Below are positions 43,971 to 51,079 of a DNA stretch of 64,000 nt, one piece after another. The notes under the pieces were generated by a model. It was not told where the DNA came from. It did no database searches and was given only the letters and a program-made list of their open reading frames with translations. Numbering within the stretch: the stretch's first letter is position 1; each line of letters opens with the position of its first letter. A program made the position numbers and the translations under genes. Source of the DNA: WTFY01 sp965220895 (GTDB lineage Bacteria > Pseudomonadota > Gammaproteobacteria > UBA4575); assembly GCA_965220895.1 (NCBI GenBank), contig OZ244850.1:1178001-1242000 (forward strand). Direction: 5' to 3'.

Positions 43971-46087
43971 TTAAAAGAAGCGATAATCCAGGCTCAGGTT
44001 GTACGTGCGTGGTTTGCCAACCAGCCACATATCAGCAAGGTAATACGGTGAAGAGGCATAAAGCTCATCAAATACATTGTCAACGCGCATTACAATGGAC
44101 AGGTCCTCATTGAAGTGCCAGCGTGCAGAGGTATCGACGACCGTGTATGAAGGAATCGAGTTGTCAGGGTTCCAACGCTTACCGACATAGCGGGCATCGG
44201 CCAATAGCTGCAGCCTGTCCAGCGGAGCCCAGGCCAATCCCAGGTTGTAGGTTTCTTCAGGTGCCTCTACATCTCCTCCCCAAAATCCACCGGAAACCGT
44301 TCTATCCACATCCACAAAAGCCGCATTGGCTGTCAACTTCAAGGTATTGGTCGGCGCATATGTCAGGCTGAGCTCTACCCCTTCGGAAGTCTTCTCCGGA
44401 ATGACGATCGTAGCCTCACGGTCATCTGGATTATTTTCAACCAAGTCATTCTTGACGATGTCAAACAAGGCCAGGGTCCAGTGCAAGCGATTATCCAGCA
44501 GGCTTTGGTTGATACCGACTTCGATCAGTTCAGTCTTGGTGAAATCCAGTTCCCGGTTCACTCTCCTGGTCTGCACGATGCTGTTGTTCGGATGGGTCGC
44601 ACCGGTAGCGTACTGGGCATAAAGCACCGTAGTATCGCTCAGATCAAAGACCAGTCCCGCCCGCCCGGTCATCTCGTCCACCTCTTGATCGAAGGGCGGC
44701 GGATTGCTGATATCTTCGAAATCCGTTTCAACGTCCTCATGACGTAATCCCAGCACCAGCGTCAGCGATTTGGTGAGGCCGATCTGGCCCTCGGCAAATA
44801 CCGCGTATTGGGTGACATCAGAAGTGGTTTCCGTTCGGGCCACAGAAGAAGTGAGGTCGGAGAACGTCCTGGGGTTGAAATTAAAGGCATCGACGACATC
44901 CCTGTCATTTTCCCAATCTTGTCCATTAGGATTTCCGCTGCCAAAATTGACTGCCCGCTTGAAGGTTAGATCGTTGATTTCAAAGCCTAGCGAGGTTTTC
45001 AGCTTCCGTTCGCCATCACTCGCATCAAACACAAAGTTGGTACGAAAGCCGTCGTGCTCGACATCATGCGCGAAGATCCCCGGGTTACCGCGCATAACCG
45101 TGCCGGCAGCCCGGTCGTAGTCGTACCAATCGAGCGTTCTCCAGAAACGATCACTCTCCAGGCGGTACAGCTCAGACTGCATGAACAGGCGTTCACTTAT
45201 ATTCCAGTCAGCCTTAATCCGGGCAGCGCTATCTTTGTGGTGGATAGTCCCATCGCTGACGTCATAGTTTTTTTTCAGTAGTTCAGAGGGGAAATCCCCG
45301 TCGACCAGCGGTGTTCCAGAGTATCGCATGGGCTCCTGGTCACCCCAATCGTAGCGCGCTGTCAGCGAGAAATCCTTGGTGACCTGCCACAGCAATGAAG
45401 CAGAAATCATCTCGGTTTCGCTGTCAGCCCTCTCCACCCAGTTATCGGATTGGTTGTTGCTGTAATCCAGCCGGTAAGCGAGGTTATTGGTGAGCCCGCC
45501 GGTCAGGCCGAGGCCGATGAAACGGGTATCGTCTTCACCGGTGGTTATACGCAGATCACCCCTGGGTTCCTGCTGCGGCCGTTTGGGGATAACATTGTAC
45601 GCACCGCCAATGCCGCCTTCACCGTACAGTACGGAGGAAGGCCCCTTCAGTACCTCGATACGCTCAACGCCCCAGGTATTGAAGGGAAAGCTGATGGTGT
45701 TCCATGCAGTATAGTAATTGGTGCCGTCGAACAACTTGGTGACAGTCCCCTGGGTATGAAAACCCCTAGCGGCGATGTCTTGGCCACCCTCGGCATGGTG
45801 TGCATCATTGGTGAAACCGGCGGAACGGGTGACGGCCTCTACAATGCTCGTATCCATGCGTTCACGAATTGTATCGCCCTCGATGATTTCCACCGTTGCC
45901 GGTGTTTCCTTGATGGTTAGTCCCAGCCGGCTGCCCGTCTCGTTGTCAGTATTAATGGACTCGCCATAGATCGTAATTTTTTAAGTTGAGCTCTGTCGTT
46001 TTCTTGGGCATTTAATCCCGCTGTTGTCACCAGGGTAGCAATGAAGACACCCAGTAATAGAGAAGATATATATTTTTTCGTTTTCAT
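43971..46087 (-). pseudogene. TonB-dependent siderophore receptor, frameshifted after signal peptide
   Basis: The ATG at 46087 starts MKTKKYISSLLLGVFIATL, a good signal peptide with cleavage near LNAQ. The frame then enters CTTAAAAAATTACG (around 45980) and stops at 45917. In the -1 frame the sequence continues without break: ITIYGESINTDNETGSRLG, then LTIKETPATVEIIEGD, the plug domain (GVERIEVLKGPSSVLYGEGG) and a 22-strand-type barrel ending LSLDYRFF. A seventh A in the A6 run would restore one gene of about 705 codons. The receptor would import a ferric siderophore across the outer membrane using TonB. The break may be a real mutation, a phase-variable tract or a base-calling error; everything downstream looks intact. 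Confidence 0.85.
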
Positions 46088-46260
46088 CCTGATTTGCCTC
46101 TGCACTTCAGACTGGCACGGAAGCCTTTAAATTAAGAGAAAGCGGTCTTGCTACTGTCCCGCGTCAGGTACACCAACACTTGCCAAGTTTCTTCTGTGTT
46201 CTTTGGAGATAGAACTGTTAACCTCGCGTGACGTGCGATGGTATATTTTAAAAGCGCGAA

Positions 46261-46303
46261 ATGCTATAATATAACATTATGCTATAACACAACTCTATAG
46301 CAT
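46261..46303. promoter_or_regulatory. Repeated ATGCTATA operator-like sites before di-heme gene
   Basis: ATGCTATAA occurs at 46261-46269 and again at 46279-46287, and the inverse TATAGCAT at 46296-46303. The last two form a perfect 8-bp inverted repeat with a 9-base spacer. A TATAAT at 46265-46270 lies inside the first copy. The site lies between the divergent TonB receptor and the di-heme oxidoreductase, 12 bases before the latter's likely start. A regulator binding here could control both. I do not recognise the motif as a clean Fur box. Confidence 0.55.
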
Positions 46304-46315
46304 GATCCTATAAGA

Positions 46316-47794
46316 TTGCCTATCTTAGCAGCCATTTTCCTATGTATAACTCTCGCTCCCCTTTCCGGAGCGGCGGATGTGGAGCGCGAGCGGGTCCTAG
46401 CTGTTATAGAGCCTGCCGAAGATTTCACTCGGGCAGAAGCCTACGAACTTCGGCCTGGCGGAGCAGCCACTGTTTTCAAAATGCAGAATCGAGATGCCTT
46501 CTCGCATCCATCTGCCAACATGCCCTTTGAGCGTCAACTCGATTTCCGGATAGGCAATGGAATTTTCAGAAAAATATGGGTGTCATCCCCGAGTTCGACC
46601 ACGTCTTCAGATGGTTTGGGGCCACTTTTTAATGCGCGTTCTTGCCAGCGCTGTCACCTGAAAGACGGGCGCGGACATCCTCCAGCAGAGGGTAAAAAAG
46701 CCGAGTTGATGCTTCTGAAGCTGTCAATTCCACCACAAAATGAAACCCAGCGGTCTGCACTTTTGCAAAACCGCATCAGCAACATCCCTGAGCCCACGTA
46801 CGGAACCCAGTTGCAGAATTTCTCAGTTCAGGGCATACGAAGCGAGGGAGAATTCACCCTTCGGTACAAGGAGTTGCCCGTGCAGCTTGCCGATGGGGAA
46901 ATCATCAATCTCAGCGCCCCGACGTACCGAATCGTGGACCTCCAGTACGGTGCCTTGCATCCCGATACGATGGTCTCGCCCCGGGTCGCCCCGCCAGTGA
47001 TCGGGATGGGTCTGCTTGAGGCTATCCCGGAAGCGGACATCTTGCGTCATGCCGACCCGGATGACCTCGACGGGGATGGTATTTCCGGGCGGCCAAGACA
47101 GGTGTGGAGCGACGAACATCAGAACGTGATGCTGGGTCGGTTCGGCTGGAAAGCCGGACAGGCCACCATCGTGCAGCAGGCGGCCAGCGCCTTCCAGACC
47201 GACATCGGAATTTCTACCCCCCTCTATCCTGTCCCGTACGGCGACTGTACCCCTACCCAGGGGTACTGTGTGGCAGGCCCGCATGGGGATGTTCCTGCCC
47301 AGGATGGCATCGAGGCCGTGACAGAGATGTTCGACCTGTTGGTTTTCTACACCCGCAATCTGGCTGTCCCGGCAAGGCGCAAGGTCGATGATCCGCAGGT
47401 GCTTGAAGGCAAGCGCCTGTTCTATGAAGCGCAGTGTGCTGCATGCCATGTGCCGAAATTTGTGACTCGGCGAGACTCGATAGGTGAGGAGCAGTCTTTC
47501 CAGCTCATCTGGCCCTACACGGACCTGTTGTTGCACGACATGGGAGAAGGCTTGGCGGACCATCGGCCCGAGGGTCAGGCCACTGGGCGAGAATGGCGCA
47601 CTCCACCTCTTTGGGGAATTGGACTCACAGAAACGGTCAGTGGCCATACCCGCTTTTTGCATGATGGCCGTGCGCGAAACCTTCTTGAAGCCATACTCTG
47701 GCATGATGGCGAGGCACGGGCTGCCAAGCTTCGAGTTACCCAGATGACCCAAGCAGAGCGCAGCGCACTGCTAGCTTTCCTGAACTCGCTTTGA
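46316..47794 (+). CDS. Di-heme oxidoreductase (DUF1111, c-type cytochrome)
   Basis: The 492-residue protein has a signal peptide (ILAAIFLCITLAPLSGAA) and two haem c sites: CQRCH (Cys110-His114) and CAACH (Cys374-His378). It matches the DUF1111 di-heme family, often labelled thiol oxidoreductase, which is related to MauG and cytochrome c peroxidases. Such genes commonly sit beside imelysin genes, suggesting a periplasmic redox role in iron handling; this is inference from context. The only usable start is a TTG at 46316 with no ribosome site; an in-frame stop lies 15 bases upstream. Confidence 0.9.
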   Translation: MPILAAIFLCITLAPLSGAADVERERVLAVIEPAEDFTRAEAYELRPGGAATVFKMQNRDAFSHPSANMPFERQLDFRIGNGIFRKIWVSSPSSTTSSDGLGPLFNARSCQRCHLKDGRGHPPAEGKKAELMLLKLSIPPQNETQRSALLQNRISNIPEPTYGTQLQNFSVQGIRSEGEFTLRYKELPVQLADGEIINLSAPTYRIVDLQYGALHPDTMVSPRVAPPVIGMGLLEAIPEADILRHADPDDLDGDGISGRPRQVWSDEHQNVMLGRFGWKAGQATIVQQAASAFQTDIGISTPLYPVPYGDCTPTQGYCVAGPHGDVPAQDGIEAVTEMFDLLVFYTRNLAVPARRKVDDPQVLEGKRLFYEAQCAACHVPKFVTRRDSIGEEQSFQLIWPYTDLLLHDMGEGLADHRPEGQATGREWRTPPLWGIGLTETVSGHTRFLHDGRARNLLEAILWHDGEARAAKLRVTQMTQAERSALLAFLNSL

Positions 47795-48000
47795 TGAAGG
47801 GGCTGAGACTGATGAGAGCCTCAATCAGGCAGGCTGTACCGGACAATGCGGTCAGTGATTGTCTCAATCTGCCTCAAGGACTGCAGACGACAGTCCGATA
47901 AAATCGGCTTATACCTCTTTTTGGCGAGGGAGAAGTGAGGTGTCTACCCATATCGTGCTGTGAACTTTCAAGGATATTTGCCCTCTAAGCAATAGTGCTA
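47795..48000. other. Intergenic region after the di-heme gene
   Basis: Two small overlapping hairpins (GGACTG-CAGACGA-CAGTCC at 47878-47896 and CCGAT-AAA-ATCGG next to it) are followed by CTTATACCTCTTTTT, a possible weak terminator for the di-heme gene. A TTGCCC at 47978 might be a -35 box for the structured element that follows, but no convincing -10 box is seen. No coding sequence is apparent. Confidence 0.4.
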
Positions 48001-48110
48001 GTGCTACGAGCACGACCCGCTTCCCTCCCTAAAGCGGGCATTTTCGACTTGGATTTCCAACCGAGTCACGATTCGCCCCGGTTCTCCTTTAGACCGGGGC
48101 ACTTTTTTAT
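48001..48110 (+). ncRNA. Candidate small RNA at the polA-engB locus
   Basis: Four hairpins follow one another: GTGCT-ACG-AGCAC (48001-48013), CCCGCTT/AAGCGGG (48016-48038), GACTTGG/CCGAGTC with one G-T pair (48046-48067), and GCCCCGGT/ACCGGGGC (48075-48100) followed by ACTTTTTTAT. The last is a strong intrinsic terminator resembling the end of Spot 42. In E. coli Spot 42 and in Pseudomonas ErsA lie between polA and engB, and this element lies directly before engB on the opposite strand, as they do. The 5' end and promoter are not resolved; the structure could instead only end the upstream transcript. Confidence 0.5.
48075..48108 (+). terminator. Rho-independent terminator
   Basis: An 8-bp GC-rich stem (GCCCCGGT with ACCGGGGC, 10-base loop) is followed by AC and six T. 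It ends plus-strand transcription just before the convergent engB gene. Confidence 0.85.
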
Positions 48111-48115
48111 CCCGA

Positions 48116-48727
48116 TCAGTGTTGCCCTAAAGTCTGGTCGACCCAGGCGGAAATTTTTTCCTGTACCTGAGCGATGCCGATCCTCTGTGTAGCGGAAAAT
48201 ATCTGTGTACCTGCATGGCATCCATGCTGCTCCATCTCGGAAGTGACTTGAGTCAACGATTTGGCCATTGAATTTCTGCTCACCTTGTCGGCCTTGGTCA
48301 GCAGGATGTGAAGAGCGAGTTTGTAATATTGGCTCCAGCGAATCATGGTCCAGTCTATCTCGGTCAGTGGATGACGAATATCCATCAATAAAATCAGACC
48401 ACATAATGCATGGCGGTGAACCAGGTAGGATTCCATTAGGCCTTGCCACTGGCGTTGTACATGTGCAGGCGCTTTTGCATAGCCATAACCGGGCAGATCA
48501 ACCAGTCGGGTGTCCCCATCCAGCCTGAAAAAATTGATTAACTGTGTGCGTCCAGGGGTCTTGCTGGTGCGGGCCAAGTTGCTTTGTCGGCATATTGCAT
48601 TGATTGTGCTTGACTTACCGGCATTGGAGCGCCCACAAAAGGCAACTTCTGCCCCTGCATCCTCAGGGAAGTCTTGCAGGCTGCCGGCACTTGTTAAAAA
48701 TCGTACTTGTTGAAAGGGCAGGCTCAT
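48116..48727 (-). CDS. engB: Ribosome biogenesis GTP-binding protein EngB (YihA/YsxC)
   Basis: The 203-residue GTPase is needed for large ribosomal subunit assembly and normal division. Visible motifs are G1 GRSNAGKSS, the G2 region KTPGRTQLINFF, G3 DLPGYGYAK and G4 TKADK. It is normally close to polA; here about 8.8 kb of mostly iron-related genes separate the two. The 161 bases upstream contain no other gene. Confidence 0.96.
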   Translation of the reverse strand: MSLPFQQVRFLTSAGSLQDFPEDAGAEVAFCGRSNAGKSSTINAICRQSNLARTSKTPGRTQLINFFRLDGDTRLVDLPGYGYAKAPAHVQRQWQGLMESYLVHRHALCGLILLMDIRHPLTEIDWTMIRWSQYYKLALHILLTKADKVSRNSMAKSLTQVTSEMEQHGCHAGTQIFSATQRIGIAQVQEKISAWVDQTLGQH

Positions 48728-48888
48728 GTCACCACAGTTACTGCGTGATTCCAGATCTCGGCAATAGGTCTCGTGATCGATTCAGGGACTGAAAGCCACT
48801 GCCCCGCGCCACAGGGTAGCAACGGGTTCCGCGCAGTTCATCTTCTGGGATCTCACCTCTAATATTTCAACTTTAGCTTGAACCTGAT

Positions 48889-49206
48889 TCAGTTGTTATT
48901 TCCTTCATAAAGCTTTCTGGCGCTTTTCAAATCCTGTTCCCATACTGCCATCGCGAGCTTGAGAAGAAACGCCCTCCACGTTTCCAGGCTGTCCCTTTCA
49001 GCATCCGGGTACGGGATCTTGTGTTTTTTCAGGATTTCCCTGGACAAGTAATCGAGTTTTACAATGATATGGTCCGGCATGTCCTGTCGTTTTTGGCTGG
49101 CGCATATCAGCACATCATCCAGACATCCTTCCACCATGAACTGACAGTCCCGTTGAAACCTGTGGCTAGGACGTAGTCGTTGCCAGAATTTACGCATCCG
49201 CTTCAT
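48889..49206 (-). CDS. Hypothetical protein, basic N-terminus
   Basis: A 105-residue product that begins with a very basic stretch (MKRMRKFWQRLRPSHRFQRD) and is otherwise predicted helical with mixed charge. There is no signal peptide, membrane segment or known motif. It stands alone between engB and cytochrome c4, and the ATG at 49206 has no strong ribosome site. I do not recognise the family. Continuous frame and normal composition suggest it is real, but this is the least certain protein call on the minus strand. Confidence 0.55.
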   Translation of the reverse strand: MKRMRKFWQRLRPSHRFQRDCQFMVEGCLDDVLICASQKRQDMPDHIIVKLDYLSREILKKHKIPYPDAERDSLETWRAFLLKLAMAVWEQDLKSARKLYEGNNN

Positions 49207-49611
49207 GTCACTTTGTCATGCAGCTGGTGTGGTGCCAGTAACAGCCAAAAACTTGTCTCATGACCCATATAGGGGTATATGCCCTTGAAATCAGGTGTTG
49301 TCCTGCATAGTTTTCAAATCCCGGATCTCAGGTAGCTAAGCTGTCCCGTACGGTGGCACTTGAGCACTTTCTGAACTCTTGAATGTCTGGCCGTCGGTTC
49401 AATCCTGCTTGCAAAATGATTCACGTACCCATCTTACACCTCTTGATTTTAGGTTGCAGGGGCGAGGCACCCGTATTTGAGGTCGACGATACTTTGCGGC
49501 TGTGCCTGCTTTTATGATATACAACGGCTTCTTTGGTCGGCCCATATCTGTACGGCGTTGACCTCTAACTGCAGTACGATACAGCAGGATTTTTTATTCA
49601 GGACCGGATGT
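49207..49611. other. 405-base region upstream of cytochrome c4
   Basis: It separates the divergent orphan gene and cytochrome c4. It contains a short palindrome CATATA-GGGG-TATATG at 49266-49281, which reads GGCATATACCCCTATATG on the other strand and loosely recalls operators of CsoR-type metal sensors. A possible weak promoter for cytochrome c4 is TTGCGG (49494-49499) with TATACA (49518-49523), spacing 18. No coding sequence or RNA gene is evident. Confidence 0.4.
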
Positions 49612-50238
49612 ATGAAGAGACTGTGCATGTTGGCGCTTTGCCTGATATTTACCACGTGGGTCAGCGCGGGGGGTGACCCAGATGCTGGAAAGCAAAAAGC
49701 GACCGCTTGTGCGGCATGTCATGGGGTTGATGGGAACAGCGCCAATCCAGCCTGGCCAAAACTTGCGGGTCAGGGCGAAAAATACTTGGCCGGACAAATG
49801 CGTTTGTTCAAGAACAAGATTCGTGTGAATACCTTGATGAATCTTCAGGTGGAAAATTTGTCCGAGCAGGATATACAGGACATCGCGGCCTATTTTTCCA
49901 GCCAGGTGGCGAATTTGGGCACTGCCGATGCTGACAAGGAGCATCAGGGCGAAAAATTGTACAAGATTGGAGAAAGAATTTATCGTGGCGGCAATGCTGC
50001 GACAGGTGTGCCGGCCTGCATGTCTTGTCATGGTCCCAACGGGTTCGGCAATGTACCAGCACAATTCCCACGTCTTGCGGGCCAGCATGCACAATATACT
50101 GCAGCGCAACTGCGGGCATATCAAAGTGGTGCGAGGTACCATCCAGAGGATCACTTGAATACGATGCCGGGCATTGTCGGCTACATGACGGAGGTCGAAA
50201 TCGATGCAGTTGCAGAATACATTGCAGGCCTACATTAG
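49612..50238 (+). CDS. Cytochrome c4 (di-haem)
   Basis: The product (208 residues) has a signal peptide (RLCMLALCLIFTTWVSAG) and two class I cytochrome c domains with CAACH (Cys33-His37) and CMSCH (Cys137-His141). Axial Met candidates lie in MNLQVENLS and LNTMPGIVG. Cytochrome c4 carries electrons in the periplasm to terminal oxidases. The frame is open further upstream but the ATG at 49612 gives the signal peptide. It lies between engB and dsbA, a recurrent arrangement in this class. Confidence 0.95.
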   Translation: MKRLCMLALCLIFTTWVSAGGDPDAGKQKATACAACHGVDGNSANPAWPKLAGQGEKYLAGQMRLFKNKIRVNTLMNLQVENLSEQDIQDIAAYFSSQVANLGTADADKEHQGEKLYKIGERIYRGGNAATGVPACMSCHGPNGFGNVPAQFPRLAGQHAQYTAAQLRAYQSGARYHPEDHLNTMPGIVGYMTEVEIDAVAEYIAGLH

Positions 50239-50328
50239 GGCAGGTATCGCTGCGATGCATTGATGAATGTGAGGCAGGGTCTCAGCAGGGGCATGCGATT
50301 TGCAATTAGCTGGCCTGATGTGCGCCTG

Positions 50329-50979
50329 ATGAAAAATACAAACATACCTCGTAGTTCCATTTTTTGGCTGCTGATTGCGTTCATCGCTACTGTCTTCACG
50401 ACAGCGTCGGCGGATGAGTTTGAAGAGGGCTACCACTACCACAGGATATCGCCTGCTTTGCCATTGCAGGTGGATGCCGGTCATGTGGAAGTTTTAGAGT
50501 TGTTTTGGTATGGCTGTCCCCATTGTTACGTCTTTGAAGAGTATCTGACTGAATGGGAACGGGAAAAGGCGGACCATGTGAAGCTTGTGCGTTTGCCGGC
50601 AGTCATGAATCGCAACTGGGTGCCACAGGCCCGTGCATATTTTGCCTTGCAGAAGATGGGAGAAGCAGAAAGGGTGCATGCCCTTTTTTATGAAGCTCTC
50701 CATGTGCAGGGACGGCGATTGCGAGACATGAAATCCATTTCACGCTTTCTGGGCCAGCATGGCATTGACACAGGCTCGTTTGAAGAAGTTTACAGGTCTC
50801 CCGGTGTTTCCGAACAAATTCAGCATTCCAGGCAACTGGCACGGGACTCTGGGGCCAGATCTGTACCCACAATCATTGTGAATGGAAAGTACCGGTCCAC
50901 GGCTGGCGATGTCGGCAGCTATGACCTGCTCCTGCAACTTATGGATCACCTTGTTTTGCAGGAAACGAATTCACCCTGA
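50329..50979 (+). CDS. dsbA: Thiol:disulfide interchange protein DsbA
   Basis: The product (216 residues) is a periplasmic oxidase that inserts disulfides into exported proteins. It has a signal peptide (SIFWLLIAFIATVFTTASA) and the active site CPHC (Cys63, Cys66) in LFWYGCPHCYVFE; the cis-Pro loop is SVPTIIVNGKY. The frame is open from 50260, but the ATG at 50329 gives a normal signal sequence. It follows cytochrome c4 by 90 bases, so the two may share a transcript; cytochrome maturation and disulfide formation are functionally linked. Confidence 0.93.
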   Translation: MKNTNIPRSSIFWLLIAFIATVFTTASADEFEEGYHYHRISPALPLQVDAGHVEVLELFWYGCPHCYVFEEYLTEWEREKADHVKLVRLPAVMNRNWVPQARAYFALQKMGEAERVHALFYEALHVQGRRLRDMKSISRFLGQHGIDTGSFEEVYRSPGVSEQIQHSRQLARDSGARSVPTIIVNGKYRSTAGDVGSYDLLLQLMDHLVLQETNSP

Positions 50980-51004
50980 TCGGAAAACTAGCGAGAGTAC
51001 CTAC

Positions 51005-51079
51005 ATGTCAAGTAGCAAAGATCAGCGTTCGCCTGCACTGGAAATGAAGTTTCTACAATACATGAGGCTGCATCATTAG
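51005..51079 (+). other. Short frame before the permease, possible split N-terminus
   Basis: ATG at 51005 with a GAGAG ribosome-like site upstream opens a 24-codon frame, MSSSKDQRSPALEMKFLQYM then RLHH, which stops at 51077. The permease frame is open from 51066, so the two overlap in different frames. Skipping one base near 51074 would join them. It may be the true N-terminus cut off by a frameshift, or a leader peptide that couples translation. Confidence 0.4.

Noticed and set aside
45960..45990. Programmed -1 ribosomal frameshift in the TonB receptor
   Set aside because: The A6 run lacks the ideal A-AAA-AAG heptamer in register and I see no strong downstream structure, so a simple indel or sequencing error is more likely, though it is not excluded.
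39520..47794. Insertion sequence or transposon carrying the iron genes
   Set aside because: No transposase, terminal inverted repeats or target duplications are visible at either edge.
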